Source: Paenibacillus maysiensis
Lineage (GTDB): Bacteria > Bacillota > Bacilli > Paenibacillales > Paenibacillaceae
Assembly: GCF_000520815.1 (NCBI RefSeq)
Contig: NZ_ASRY01000196.1
Coordinates: forward strand, 1-64,000
DNA length: 64,000 bases
Direction: 5' to 3'
Made by a program: the position numbers and the translations under genes. Positions 7,627 through 19,037 of the stretch are shown one piece after another (within the stretch, counting starts at the first letter, position 1; each line of letters opens with the position of its first letter). The notes below the pieces were generated by a model. It made no database searches. It had not been told where the DNA came from and saw only the letters and a list, made by a program, of their open reading frames with translations.

Positions 7627-9150
7627 TTAGCGGTATTCCGCCAAACGTTCATTTAGCTCCCGCGTGTGCAGGTAAACTTCACGATACAGCTCATATAAGC
7701 CTTCATAACGTGCCACACGCTCCGGGTTCGGTGAATATCTTGCTGCCTCACGTAGAAAAGCTTCCGCGCATGCTTGCAACGATTCAAACCATCCGCTTCC
7801 GTAAGCGGCCAGCATCGCCGCCCCCAAGGCAGGCCCCTGCTCACTTTCCAGCTTGATGATATCCGCGTTAAAAATATCTGCTTGCATTTGCAGCCACGCT
7901 TCATTGCGCGCACCGCCGCCGATGGATATGACCTCGTTCACCGCTTTGCCCGTTCCTCGGAGAATATCAATGGATTCCTTGAGCGAAAATGTGATTCCCT
8001 CCAGCACGGCCCGTGTAAAATGCGCAAGCTTATGTCCCGCGTCCATCCCGATAAAGCTGCCTCGAATGGTTGCATCCGGGTGAGGGGTACGTTCACCCAC
8101 GATATATGGCGTGAACAGCAGCCCTCGGCTGCCGGGCTCAATGGAGTTCACATCCTCCAACAACACATCAAAAGAATGCTCCGATGCAAAGGTATCCTTA
8201 AACCACGTCAGGCTGTACCCGGCCGCGAGCGTAACGCCCATAATATAATAAGCATCCTGCTCACTATGGTTAAAAAAATGCGCCCGCCCCTGCACATCAA
8301 TGTCCTTACGTTCCTCATAGGAAAGTACAACACCCGATGTGCCGATGCTGCACAAGGTGCGGCCTTCGCTCAAAATACCAGCGCCAATCGCACCACATGC
8401 GTTGTCCGCGCCACCCGCATACACCTTCGTTGCAGGAGCAAGTCCGGTCTGCTCCGCAATCTCCGGCAGCAGCGTACCTGTCTGATCGAACGATTCCACC
8501 AGCGGCGGGAACAGAGACGACGGCAGTTCGAAAGCAGCGGCGATTTCTTGGCTCCACTGCTTTTTTGCCACATCCAGCAACAGCGTGCCCGCCGCATCCG
8601 AATACTCCGTCGCCAGCTCTCCCGTCAGGCGATACCGCACATAATCCTTCGGCAGCATAAAATGGGCTGCACCAGCCAGCACGTCCGGCTCATGCTCCTG
8701 CACCCACAGCAGCTTGGGCAGCGTGAAGCCTTCCAGCGCGCGATTACGTGCAATGCTCAGCAGCTCCGACCCGAGCTGTTCTTCAATGCGGCGACATTGT
8801 GCCGTTGTACGCGTGTCATTCCACAAAATAGCCGGGCGCAGCACTTGCCCTTCCTTATCTGTCAGCACAAGCCCATGCATCTGTCCCGAAAAGCTAATAC
8901 CGTCTACGGCATCTGTGCCGCCGATTTCGGCCTTCTCCACGAGCTGCTTCAGTGCTGTTAACGTGTCACTGACCCAGTCCTCAGGGTGCTGTTCGCTATA
9001 CCCTGCCTTCGGCTGATAGAGCGGATAAGACTGAGAGGTTTCATAAGCCACCTGCCCCTTGCGGTTAACCAGCACCGTTTTGACCGCGCTGGTACCCAAG
9101 TCCACACCGATGACGTAGCGCTCTTGCTCCTGTTTTTGCTTTTCCTGCAT
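7627..9150 (-). CDS. xylB: Xylulokinase
   Basis: A 507-residue FGGY-family sugar kinase that phosphorylates D-xylulose with ATP to xylulose-5-phosphate. The N-terminal ATPase motif 'VIGVDLGTSAVKTVLV' and the substrate loop 'SFSGQMHGLVL' are typical of XylB; 'CSIGTSGVVLS' and 'SIGGGARNEAWLQMQAD' are the FGGY signature regions. ATG at 9150 follows AAGGAGG with correct spacing; the frame's earlier Met at 9192 has no such site. It lies 57 bases after xylA and is cotranscribed with it under XylR and CcpA control. Confidence 0.95.
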   Translation of the reverse strand: MQEKQKQEQERYVIGVDLGTSAVKTVLVNRKGQVAYETSQSYPLYQPKAGYSEQHPEDWVSDTLTALKQLVEKAEIGGTDAVDGISFSGQMHGLVLTDKEGQVLRPAILWNDTRTTAQCRRIEEQLGSELLSIARNRALEGFTLPKLLWVQEHEPDVLAGAAHFMLPKDYVRYRLTGELATEYSDAAGTLLLDVAKKQWSQEIAAAFELPSSLFPPLVESFDQTGTLLPEIAEQTGLAPATKVYAGGADNACGAIGAGILSEGRTLCSIGTSGVVLSYEERKDIDVQGRAHFFNHSEQDAYYIMGVTLAAGYSLTWFKDTFASEHSFDVLLEDVNSIEPGSRGLLFTPYIVGERTPHPDATIRGSFIGMDAGHKLAHFTRAVLEGITFSLKESIDILRGTGKAVNEVISIGGGARNEAWLQMQADIFNADIIKLESEQGPALGAAMLAAYGSGWFESLQACAEAFLREAARYSPNPERVARYEGLYELYREVYLHTRELNERLAEYR

Positions 9151-9207
9151 CGAAGTTCCTCCTTCTCTGCTACCGTGTAGACGCTGTCTCATATATAGGT
9201 TATGGCA

Positions 9208-10524
9208 TTAATCCGCCAAAATGTATTGATTTAATGTGGCTTTCAGATACTCCTGACGACCCGACACGTTTTTGCGTGGTGCTTCGTTCGCCAGTGCATA
9301 TTCAGCCAGCGAAGCAAGCGTTGCTTTACCGGATACAATTTCTGCCCCAATACCTTCTTTAAAGCTGCTGTAGCGCTTATCGATAAAGTCCTCGAACACG
9401 CGGTCCTCAATCAGTTTGGCAGCTACCTTCAGGCCTTTCGCATACGTATCCATACCTGCGATATGCGCGAGGAACAAGTCTTCTGGCTCAAACGATGCTC
9501 TGCGCACCTTGGCATCAAAGTTGATACCACCACGGCCCAAGCCTTCATTTTGCAGCACTTCATACATGGTCAGGGTCGCATCGTACAGATCAACCGGGAA
9601 TTCGTCCGTATCCCAGCCCAGCAGCAAATCTCCCTGGTTTGCATCCAATGATCCCAACATACCGTTAATCCGTGCTACACGCACTTCATGATCAAACGTA
9701 TGACCCGCCAAAGTCGCATGGTTAGCCTCCAGATTGAGCTTGAAATGCTGATCCAGATCATATTTTTGCAGGAAGGCAATTGTCGTCGCCGCATCAAAAT
9801 CATACTGATGCTTGGTTGGCTCCTTCGGCTTCGGCTCGATCAGGAATTGAGCATCAAAGCCAATTTCATGCGCATAGTCCACGGCCAGATGGAACATACG
9901 TCCCAAATTGTCCTGCTCCAGCTTCAAATCTGTATTCAGCAGTGTTTCGTAGCCTTCACGGCCTCCCCAGAAAACATAGTTGTCCGCGCTTAGACGTTTG
10001 CCCACTTCCAAGCCTTTTTTAATCTGGGCGGCAGCGTGTGCGTACACATCTGCATTACAAGTCGTCGCAGCTCCATGCAAATAACGTGGATGACTGAACA
10101 TATTCGCCGTGTTCCACAGCAGCTTTTTACCCGTTGCCTTCATATGCTCTTCGATCAAATCCACGATGGTATCCAGGTTGCTGTAAAATTCCTTGAGCGA
10201 CGCGCCTTCCGGAGCAATATCAACATCATGGAAAGCAAAATAAGGCAGGTTCAGCTTATCCAGCAGTTCAAAAGCAGCTTCCACACGGGCCTTCGCCAAA
10301 TCCAGCCCGGTAAACTTGGACCACGGACGCTCCGCCGTCTCTACCCCAAATGGATCGGAGCCACCTGCAACGAGTGTATGCCAATAGGCCATGCTAAAAC
10401 GTAAATGCTCTTCCATTGTTTTCCCAGCCACAATTTCCTGAGGATTATAAAATTTGAACGCAAAAGGATTATTGGATTGCTTGCCCTCAAAGTTAATTTT
10501 AGAAACCTGCTCAAAATATGCCAT
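9208..10524 (-). CDS. xylA: Xylose isomerase
   Basis: A 438-residue TIM-barrel metalloenzyme converting D-xylose to D-xylulose. Metal and catalytic motifs are present: '[12 protein letters not shown]', '[12 protein letters not shown]', '[12 protein letters not shown]' and '[17 protein letters not shown]'. Its length equals that of class II xylose isomerases. AAGGAGG precedes the ATG. It is the first gene of xylAB, divergent from xylR; the intergenic region holds its promoter, a XylR operator and a cre. Confidence 0.97.
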   Translation of the reverse strand: MAYFEQVSKINFEGKQSNNPFAFKFYNPQEIVAGKTMEEHLRFSMAYWHTLVAGGSDPFGVETAERPWSKFTGLDLAKARVEAAFELLDKLNLPYFAFHDVDIAPEGASLKEFYSNLDTIVDLIEEHMKATGKKLLWNTANMFSHPRYLHGAATTCNADVYAHAAAQIKKGLEVGKRLSADNYVFWGGREGYETLLNTDLKLEQDNLGRMFHLAVDYAHEIGFDAQFLIEPKPKEPTKHQYDFDAATTIAFLQKYDLDQHFKLNLEANHATLAGHTFDHEVRVARINGMLGSLDANQGDLLLGWDTDEFPVDLYDATLTMYEVLQNEGLGRGGINFDAKVRRASFEPEDLFLAHIAGMDTYAKGLKVAAKLIEDRVFEDFIDKRYSSFKEGIGAEIVSGKATLASLAEYALANEAPRKNVSGRQEYLKATLNQYILAD

Positions 10525-10542
10525 TATAAGTTCCTCCTTTAT

Positions 10543-10556
10543 AGTAAACGTTTACA
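10543..10556. promoter_or_regulatory. CcpA cre site of xylA
   Basis: The perfect 12-bp palindrome GTAAACGTTTAC (10544-10555) matches the cre consensus. It sits between the xylA -10 box and the ribosome site, so CcpA bound here would block initiation or elongation in the presence of glucose. Confidence 0.8.
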
Positions 10557-10562
10557 AAAAAG

Positions 10563-10591
10563 ATTCTAGCACAGCCAAAAGACTTTGTCTA
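10563..10591 (-). promoter_or_regulatory. xylA promoter
   Basis: On the minus strand TAGACA (10586-10591) and TAGAAT (10563-10568) are spaced by 17 bases, a good sigma-A promoter pointing at xylA. Confidence 0.7.
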
Positions 10592-10613
10592 TTGCTTAAA
10601 CTAAGTTTGTTTT
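10592..10613. promoter_or_regulatory. XylR operator (candidate)
   Basis: 'TTAAACTAAGTTTGTT' holds the AAACTAAGTTT palindrome and the AGTTTGTT half-site seen in Bacillus xyl operators. It lies directly upstream of the xylA -35 and overlaps the xylR promoter region (-10 TATAAT at 10619-10624), so it could control both directions. Confidence 0.6.
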
Positions 10614-10658
10614 TATGATATAATATCGGGAATTACACCAACAGGAAGTGAAAAGAAC

Positions 10659-11831
10659 ATGAATGTCACTGGCGATCAGGCGCTTGTCAAAAAGCTAAAT
10701 AAATCCATTGTGCTGGAGCGTATCCGCCTCCATGCTCCCCTATCCAGGGCACAATTATCCAGTCAAACCGGGTTAAACAAGGCTACCGTTTCCAACCTGG
10801 TGGCGGAGCTCATCACCGACGGGCTTATATATGAGACGGGATTAGGAGAATCCAGCGGCGGGCGCAAGCCCTTAATGCTGCTGTTTAACAGCCGGGCAGG
10901 CTTTGTATTCGGCATCGAGGTCAGCGTATATTATATCAAGGGTGCTCTGACCGATTTGGCAGGAACCATTGAAACAGAGCTTACCCTTCCCCTTGCGCAA
11001 CATGATCCTGCTTTTGTTATGGAACAGATTCAAAGGCTGGTTCAGGAGCTTATGCAGACGGTCCCTCCCTCCCCTCATGGCATCGTCGGTATTGGGCTAG
11101 GGGTTCCGGGTATGGTGGATGAAACGGGAACCGTTTTGTTCGCGCCCAATCTGGGCTGGGAAGAGGTTCCGCTGCGGCAACAGCTTGAGGCAGAGCTTGG
11201 CCTTCCCGTGGTGGTGGATAACGAAGCCAATGTCGGTGCGCAAGGAGAGCTGTACTATGGTATGGACAGCGATCACCGGCAGCTGGTGCGGGATCTGGTC
11301 TACATTAGTGCGGGGTCCGGGATCGGAGCGGGAATTATGATTGACGGCAAGCCGTATCAAGGGGCTTGGGGGTACGCCGGAGAGACTGGTCATATGTCCA
11401 TTGACTGGAACGGACGGCTTTGCTCCTGCGGTAGCCGGGGCTGCTGGGAGCTATATGCTTCGGAGAAGGCGTATGCAGCATCCACACTGAATCTGCCCGC
11501 ACATAATACAGCGGAATTACTGCCGTTTGCCCGGCAAGGTGACGCGAGTACGTTAAGCGTCCTTGGTGATATCGGGCGATATTTGGGTGTGGGCATCACC
11601 AACATTGTGAACAGCCTCAACCCCGGCATGCTTATCATCGGCGGTCCACTGGCTGAAGCGAGACCTTGGCTGGAGCAAAGTATGCGTGAAGTGATTGATG
11701 AACGTGCCCTGCCCTATCACCGTCGGCAATTACAAATCCGTTTCTCCACGCTTGGCAGCCGTTCGACGATGTTAGGTGCCGCCTATGCAGCAACAGCTCC
11801 TTTTCTCGGGCGTGTACGTGTATCTTTATAA
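10659..11831 (+). CDS. xylR: Xylose repressor XylR (ROK family)
   Basis: A 390-residue ROK-family repressor: winged helix at the N-terminus ('RAQLSSQTGLNKATVSNLVAEL') followed by the two-lobed sugar-kinase-like fold, with 'GIGLGVPGMVDETG', the conserved 'GETGHM' and the zinc motif 'CSCGSRGCWE'. It represses xylAB until xylose binds. It is divergent from xylA and separated by 134 bases that hold the promoters and operator. A terminator follows and is shared with the convergent beta-glucoside operon. Confidence 0.92.
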   Translation: MNVTGDQALVKKLNKSIVLERIRLHAPLSRAQLSSQTGLNKATVSNLVAELITDGLIYETGLGESSGGRKPLMLLFNSRAGFVFGIEVSVYYIKGALTDLAGTIETELTLPLAQHDPAFVMEQIQRLVQELMQTVPPSPHGIVGIGLGVPGMVDETGTVLFAPNLGWEEVPLRQQLEAELGLPVVVDNEANVGAQGELYYGMDSDHRQLVRDLVYISAGSGIGAGIMIDGKPYQGAWGYAGETGHMSIDWNGRLCSCGSRGCWELYASEKAYAASTLNLPAHNTAELLPFARQGDASTLSVLGDIGRYLGVGITNIVNSLNPGMLIIGGPLAEARPWLEQSMREVIDERALPYHRRQLQIRFSTLGSRSTMLGAAYAATAPFLGRVRVSL

Positions 11832-11877
11832 AAAAAGGCGTACAGAAACACTAAAGTTCCTGTACGCCCCATTTTTC
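11830..11877. terminator. Bidirectional terminator, xylR / 6-phospho-beta-glucosidase
   Basis: Arms 'ggcgtacag' (11837-11845) and 'ctgtacgcc' (11860-11868) pair perfectly, with A and T runs outside. Confidence 0.85.
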
Positions 11878-14188
<2,311 letters not shown>

Positions 14189-14238
14189 ATCTAACGACCT
14201 CTCACTTTCCAGGCTTGATTCCCCCAACAAACACACTG

Positions 14239-16122
14239 TTAAAGTACAGTAATCAGAGGCTTCTCCGGCCCTGTCTTTTCTGAACTTTCATGACCCATGA
14301 TTTCCAGATAGTCCGCCGTGTTGGTCACAATAATCGGAGTTATCGTATCATACCCCGCCCTTTGTATGGCTTCAAGTTCAAATTCAATAAGCAGCTGTCC
14401 ATGCTTAATTTCGTCCCCTTCTTGCACATGCACAGTAAAATGCTGGCCCTTCAGCTTAACGGTATCCAAACCGATATGAATGAGCAGCTCCACACCTTCA
14501 ACCGATTTTAAGCCTATGGAATGCTTGGTGCGGAACACAGTTTCCACGGTGCCGTCAAAAGGTGCGACCACTTTTCCGCTACTTGGTTGAATAGCCATCC
14601 CTTTGCCCATCGCTTCCTGAGAGAACGCTTCATCCTTGACCTGCTGTAAGGGAATAATCGAGCCCTCCATAGGTGCGAAAATAACCGTTTTGGACTTGCT
14701 GCTTTTACCTTGCGCTTTAACAGGCTCGGGACGAGCTTCTGTTTTAGTCGGTTCGGTAACCGTATCTTGAAAGCCGATCACATAAACAGCAATAAACGTC
14801 ACAATGATCGAAATGGCCATCGTTATGAGCGCATATACCAGGTTAGAGTGATCTTCACTGATAAACATCGGCAGTGATGCAAAACCAGGACCCACAGCGG
14901 CATAAGCTTTTAAATTCATAAGACCGGCAAACAATCCGCCAACCCCGGCTCCAATCATACAGGCGAACAGTGTTTTTTTCAGGCGTAAATGCACGCCGTA
15001 CAAGGCAGGCTCCGTAATTCCGAATACCCCTGAAATACCTGCGGACAAAGCAATTTGTTTGAACTTGGGATCTTTTGTTTTCAGCGAGACGGCAAATGCA
15101 CCCGCGCCCTGTGCCATATTGGAAGCCAACATGGCAATCAGTACCAATGTTTCATATCCTGGTGAAGCTAGCGCAGCAAATATGATAGGATAAAATACTT
15201 TGTGCATGCCAAACATGACGATTAGCGGCATCACGATAGACATCAACACTACCGTAAGCCAGCCGATTCTTTCCTGAATCCAGAATACACCGTTTGACAT
15301 CCCCATACCCAAATACGTCCCCAACGGTCCTAAAGCAATAAGAGCGACAGGCGCGACAATCAGAATAACGATTAATGGTTTTAGAAATATTTTCACAGGT
15401 CCAGGAGAGATTTTATCGGCAAATTTCTCAATGTAGGACATAAACCATATGGTCAAAATAATGGGAATAACAGAGGTGGCATACTGTACAGAAGCAACGG
15501 GCAAGCCCGCAAATGTGACTGCCTTCTCACCACCTAACAAACTAATTAAGTTAGGATGAAGCAGCACGCCCCCAAGGAGTACGGATACGAATGGATTGGT
15601 CTTGAATTTCTGTGCGCTGGAGAAAGCCAGCAGCATAGGCAGAAAATAAAATGCCGCATCCGCGATCACACTTAAAACCATGTACGTTTGGCTTTCCTTG
15701 CTCATGATTCCGGTTACTGTACACAGCAAGAGCAATGCTTTTAGCATCCCGGAAGCGGCAATGGCCGGGATAATGGGCTGGAAAATACCTGCGATCATGC
15801 TCGCAAAGGTATTAAACAATCCCTTAAGGCTTCGGTCTGCCTTCACTTTTTCGGCTTCATCCGAGGACGATTTATCCGGGTCCAGCAATTTGGCTAACTC
15901 ATTGTAAACATAGCCTACATCATTCCCTATAATGACCTGATATTGTCCACCGCTATTCACGGCTCCCATAACACCGTCCAAGGCTTTAATTTCATCTGTT
16001 TGTGCCAGTTCCGGCTTACGGAGCGTCATTCGCAACCGAGTAGAGCAATGAATGATACTGTTGATATTATCGTTTCCACCCACTTTATTAAAAATGGCTT
16101 GTGCGATATCTTTGTAATTCAT
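14239..16122 (-). CDS. bglP: Beta-glucoside PTS transporter, EIIBCA
   Basis: A 627-residue PTS permease with all three domains: IIB with the phosphorylated Cys26 ('IIHCSTRLRMTL'), the ~10-helix IIC channel (about 105-460), and a glucose-type IIA at the C-terminus with active His in 'ELLIHIGLDTVKLKG'. It imports and phosphorylates aryl-beta-glucosides such as salicin or arbutin and also controls LicT by reversible phosphorylation. First gene of bglP-licT-glucosidase, preceded by the RAT/terminator and a cre. Confidence 0.95.
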   Translation of the reverse strand: MNYKDIAQAIFNKVGGNDNINSIIHCSTRLRMTLRKPELAQTDEIKALDGVMGAVNSGGQYQVIIGNDVGYVYNELAKLLDPDKSSSDEAEKVKADRSLKGLFNTFASMIAGIFQPIIPAIAASGMLKALLLLCTVTGIMSKESQTYMVLSVIADAAFYFLPMLLAFSSAQKFKTNPFVSVLLGGVLLHPNLISLLGGEKAVTFAGLPVASVQYATSVIPIILTIWFMSYIEKFADKISPGPVKIFLKPLIVILIVAPVALIALGPLGTYLGMGMSNGVFWIQERIGWLTVVLMSIVMPLIVMFGMHKVFYPIIFAALASPGYETLVLIAMLASNMAQGAGAFAVSLKTKDPKFKQIALSAGISGVFGITEPALYGVHLRLKKTLFACMIGAGVGGLFAGLMNLKAYAAVGPGFASLPMFISEDHSNLVYALITMAISIIVTFIAVYVIGFQDTVTEPTKTEARPEPVKAQGKSSKSKTVIFAPMEGSIIPLQQVKDEAFSQEAMGKGMAIQPSSGKVVAPFDGTVETVFRTKHSIGLKSVEGVELLIHIGLDTVKLKGQHFTVHVQEGDEIKHGQLLIEFELEAIQRAGYDTITPIIVTNTADYLEIMGHESSEKTGPEKPLITVL

Positions 16123-16160
16123 GAGTTACACCTTCCTTCTTAAAATAAGGAACAAAAAAA

Positions 16161-16206
16161 GACCTAAAAAGGGTAGGGAAAAAATATCCTACCCAATCTA
16201 GGTCTT
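16161..16206 (-). terminator. Leader terminator of bglP operon
   Basis: On the minus strand, arms 'aggtct/agacct' outside and 'gggtagg/cctaccc' inside form a strong hairpin followed by a long T run (16160 downward). Its 5' arm overlaps the antiterminator, the classic mutually exclusive arrangement. Confidence 0.88.
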
Positions 16207-16228
16207 GCCTGCCGAACAGTAACACGCC
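16199..16228 (-). promoter_or_regulatory. RAT: LicT ribonucleic antiterminator
   Basis: On the minus strand 'TGTTACTGTTCGGCAGGC' followed by 'AAGACC' closely matches the LicT/SacY-type RAT consensus with its two internal bulges. Its 3' end shares bases with the terminator stem at 16201-16205. Confidence 0.88.
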
Positions 16229-16258
16229 TTTAATTGGATATTGTACTATTCAGTTATT

Positions 16259-16264
16259 ATTATA
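16259..16264 (-). promoter_or_regulatory. -10 box of the bglP promoter (candidate)
   Basis: TATAAT on the minus strand about 30 bases upstream of the RAT. No good -35 is visible at 17 bases, so the promoter may be weak or activator-helped. Confidence 0.45.
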
Positions 16265-16315
16265 AGTATTGATTAATTGTTCATTGATTAACTGTTTACA
16301 TAAAGCAACCCGGGT

Positions 16316-16329
16316 TTTAAACGCTTACA
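16316..16329. promoter_or_regulatory. cre site upstream of bglP
   Basis: TGTAAGCGTTTAAA on the minus strand matches the CcpA cre consensus except one base. It lies about 50 bases upstream of the -10 box. Confidence 0.6.
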
Positions 16330-16407
16330 ATTAAAATATAGCACCGACCATCTACAGATGCAACACTTTTCGACAAAGTTCTCTCTATGCAAAAAGATTA
16401 GGGGCTA

Positions 16408-16455
16408 TAAAAAGCCCCCATCGCAGTACGTAACTGCGGCGAGGGCCTTTTTTAA
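16408..16455 (-). terminator. Terminator after the glutaredoxin-like gene
   Basis: Arms 'gcccccatcgcagt' and 'actgcggcgagggc' pair with few mismatches around a five-base loop, flanked by A and T runs. Confidence 0.8.
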
Positions 16456-16499
16456 AACCATACGACGATCACAGGACCGTCGTCTGTTATGAAGTTGGA

Positions 16500-16730
16500 T
16501 TAAGCGTTGAGCACTTTTTCAAACTTGGTTTTGTTCATGCCGGAAATACGTTCTTCTCCGATCAGGGTCAACGGTACGGCGCGAATGCCCATATCCCAAA
16601 CCTCTTGAGCGAAAGCATCATTGGTTTCAATGTTGCGTTCTTCATATTCGACGCCCTTTTCACTCAAGTAGCTTTTTACTTGACGGCAATGCGGACAGTT
16701 TGTAGATGTGTATACAATTGCTTTTTCCAT
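16500..16730 (-). CDS. Glutaredoxin-like thiol-disulfide protein (NrdH type)
   Basis: A 76-residue thioredoxin-fold protein with active site CPHC (12-15), cis-proline loop 'RAVPLTLIG' and 'ISGMNKTKFEKVL'. It resembles NrdH/YruB-type redoxins that accept electrons from thioredoxin reductase rather than glutathione. trxB starts just upstream in the same direction (58 bases), so the two probably form one unit: TrxB reducing this redoxin. ATG at 16730 follows GAGGTGA; the GTG at 16739 overlaps it. It ends before a strong terminator. Confidence 0.85.
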   Translation of the reverse strand: MEKAIVYTSTNCPHCRQVKSYLSEKGVEYEERNIETNDAFAQEVWDMGIRAVPLTLIGEERISGMNKTKFEKVLNA

Positions 16731-16788
16731 GAATATCACCTCATCATTTATTTTTGTAAATTATATTTATTCATACTTAAACGAATTA

Positions 16789-17730
16789 TTACAGGGCCAG
16801 TGCGCTGTGCTCCAGGCTTTCGATGTATTTCTCGCTGTCCATAGCAGCCATGCAGCCACTGCCTGCTGCTGTAATCGCTTGTCTATAGCGTGTGTCCTGC
16901 ACGTCGCCACAAGCGAATACGCCAGGTACGTTTGTTTCGGAAGTACCAGGATTTACGACGATATAGCCGTTCGCATCCGTTGTGATTTGACCACCCAGGA
17001 AGCCAGTATTCGGATGATGACCAATCGCCACGAATACGCCGCTAACTGTAATGATTTCCTCTTTACCTGTTTCATTATTCAATACCTTCAAGCCGGTTAC
17101 CCCGTTCTCATCAGCAATCACTTCTACAGGAGTACGATTCAGTGCCCACTCAATTTTGCTGTTCGCACGAGCGCGATCCTGCATAATTTTGGAGGCGCGC
17201 ATTTCTTCACGACGATGCACCAGCGTTACTTTGGAGGCAAAACGTGTCAGGAAATTTGCTTCCTCCAACGCCGAGTCTCCACCACCGATGACAACAATTT
17301 CTTTGCCACGGAAAAAGAATCCGTCACATGTTGCACAAGTGCTCACGCCGCGTCCAATGTTGTCCTGCTCACCCGGAATACCCAGGTATTTCGCAGTCGC
17401 GCCTGTGGAAATGATCAGCGTATCTGTAACCAGTTCACCCATGCCCTCTACATCCAATGTAAAAGGACGAGCGGCTGTATCGACCTTGTTCACCCAGCCT
17501 GTGCGGAATTCAGCACCGAAACGCTCTGCTTGCTTACGCATATTATCCATCAGATCGGGTCCCATGATTCCTTCAGGAAAGCCAGGGAAGTTTTCAACTT
17601 CTGTTGTTGTAGTCAATTGTCCGCCCGGTTGTGGTCCTTCAATCACCAGTGGACTCATATTTGCGCGTGCCAGATAAATAGCAGCTGTTAAACCGGCAGG
17701 GCCGGTACCTATAATAATGGACTTGTACAT
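16789..17730 (-). CDS. trxB: Thioredoxin-disulfide reductase
   Basis: A 313-residue low-molecular-weight thioredoxin reductase using NADPH and FAD. Motifs: FAD-binding '[10 protein letters not shown]' (8-17), redox pair C132/C135 in 'CATCDGFFF', NADPH-binding '[11 protein letters not shown]' and '[10 protein letters not shown]'. AGGAGG precedes the ATG. It is followed by the glutaredoxin-like gene and by no thioredoxin, suggesting it may serve that partner too. Confidence 0.95.
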   Translation of the reverse strand: MYKSIIIGTGPAGLTAAIYLARANMSPLVIEGPQPGGQLTTTTEVENFPGFPEGIMGPDLMDNMRKQAERFGAEFRTGWVNKVDTAARPFTLDVEGMGELVTDTLIISTGATAKYLGIPGEQDNIGRGVSTCATCDGFFFRGKEIVVIGGGDSALEEANFLTRFASKVTLVHRREEMRASKIMQDRARANSKIEWALNRTPVEVIADENGVTGLKVLNNETGKEEIITVSGVFVAIGHHPNTGFLGGQITTDANGYIVVNPGTSETNVPGVFACGDVQDTRYRQAITAAGSGCMAAMDSEKYIESLEHSALAL

Positions 17731-18010
17731 ATCTTTGTTCCTCCTAAAATATGATAAGAATTATATAGCGAGTTTTCGGTACCGGGAGATGGGCAAATGC
17801 ATATACTCTAAAAGTAGTTCTGTCAGACGCTCATTCAAAAATGTGGACACCCGGATCTTGCAAAACGATTTACATATTTAATGTCTTTTTATGACTTAGA
17901 CTGATTCTAAATCCTAATTCCATTATGCGGAAAGAGCTACAAACAGTCAAATGAAGTTTTCATGAAGCGAACCTTAAAGATTAATCAGGTATGGAGGGAT
18001 TATCCCGATT

Positions 18011-18742
18011 ATGAGCGACGTGTTTGTAGGCAGCCTTATTTCTGCCCTGTCCACCGGGCTCGGTGCCGTGCCCATACTGTTTATGCGTAAAATTACGCAC
18101 CGTCTTCGTGATGTACTGCTGGCTTATGCCGCCGGGATCATGACTTCTGCATCTGTGTACAACCTCATTCCCGAGGCCATCCATCATTCCAACTGGTTCG
18201 TGCTGTCTGCGGGAATTTTACTCGGCTGTCTTGTGCTGCTGGTGATGGAAATGTATATTCCACATGCCGATCTGGAGGACCCGGATTCCAAAACCTTTCA
18301 TCTGGAGTCCAAATCTTTTCTCATTATCGCGGCTATTACACTACATAATTTGCCCGAGGGACTTTCCGTTGGAGTCAGCTATGCGAGCGAAACTCAAAAT
18401 CTTGGCAATCTCATTGCCTTTTCCATCGGCCTGCAAAATGCCCCGGAAGGCTTTATCGTCGCGCTATTCCTCGTGAATCAAAACATTGGCCGCTTCAAGG
18501 CATTGGGCATCGCTACCCTCACCGGAGCCGTGGAAATCATTACGAGTCTGATCGGATTTTATTTGAGTAGCTGGGTTAACGGACTGGTACCTTACGGCCT
18601 TGCTTTTGCCGCCGGAGCCATGATGTTTATCGTCTACAAGGAGCTAATTCCTGAAAGCCACGGGGACGGCAACCAGCGTATCGCAACCTTCTCTTTTATC
18701 CTCGGTCTGATTACGATGATTGGTCTAACCGAATGGCTATAG
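18011..18742 (+). CDS. ZIP family metal transporter
   Basis: A 243-residue, eight-helix ZIP (ZupT/GufA type) transporter. The metal-binding motifs are 'HNLPEGLSVGV' in helix 4 and 'NAPEGFIVA' in helix 5; a third helix has 'NLIPEAIHHS'. It moves Zn, Fe or Mn into the cytosol down a gradient. GGAGG lies about 12 bases before the ATG, slightly long spacing. It is next to a putative iron-exporting ATPase in convergent orientation, so the locus handles divalent metals. Confidence 0.88.
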   Translation: MSDVFVGSLISALSTGLGAVPILFMRKITHRLRDVLLAYAAGIMTSASVYNLIPEAIHHSNWFVLSAGILLGCLVLLVMEMYIPHADLEDPDSKTFHLESKSFLIIAAITLHNLPEGLSVGVSYASETQNLGNLIAFSIGLQNAPEGFIVALFLVNQNIGRFKALGIATLTGAVEIITSLIGFYLSSWVNGLVPYGLAFAAGAMMFIVYKELIPESHGDGNQRIATFSFILGLITMIGLTEWL

Positions 18743-18791
18743 CTGTGTATCACAAAAAGGCAGCCCATGCTGGAGCTCCGTGTGTTTAAGT

Positions 18792-18926
18792 ATGATATTT
18801 ACGGTATCCACGTTGGTCGGGGCTACCGTCAATATGACGATGCCTTTATCAATTGCTACCGGAATCGCACTGGCGGGACTGCTGTTCTCCCTGTTCTTGC
18901 GGCGGTCTATACCTCGTCGGAGGTAA
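18792..18926 (+). CDS. Possible 44-residue single-helix membrane protein
   Basis: The frame starts at ATG 18792 and reads a hydrophobic segment ('TGIALAGLLFSLFL') followed by an Arg-rich end (RRSIPRRR), giving N-out/C-in topology. It lies 50 bases after the ZIP gene and before a terminator. The ribosome site is poor (GGAG is about 17 bases away). It may be a real small membrane protein or the tail of a lost transporter. Other frames here give longer but compositionally unlikely products. Confidence 0.3.
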   Translation: MIFTVSTLVGATVNMTMPLSIATGIALAGLLFSLFLRRSIPRRR

Positions 18927-18956
18927 ACCTGCAACATGATAGGCTGGCACGCAAAA

Positions 18957-19001
18957 AAAGGAGCATCCACCCCTGTCCTTTAAGGGATGTGAATGCTCCT
19001 T
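18957..19001. terminator. Bidirectional terminator between ZIP and metal ATPase genes
   Basis: Arms 'aaggagcat' and 'atgctcctt' with inner 'cccct'/'aaggg' pairing and A/T runs outside. Confidence 0.8.
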
Positions 19002-19037
19002 CTTATTTATCATCTTAAGATCATGATCTTATTTATT

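Noticed and set aside
7774-8961. 395-codon plus-strand frame antisense to xylB
   Set aside because: It lies wholly opposite the clear xylulokinase gene, has no recognisable domain and a composition typical of antisense frames.
16708-17691. 327-codon frame opposite trxB
   Set aside because: Shadow of trxB without domain or ribosome site.
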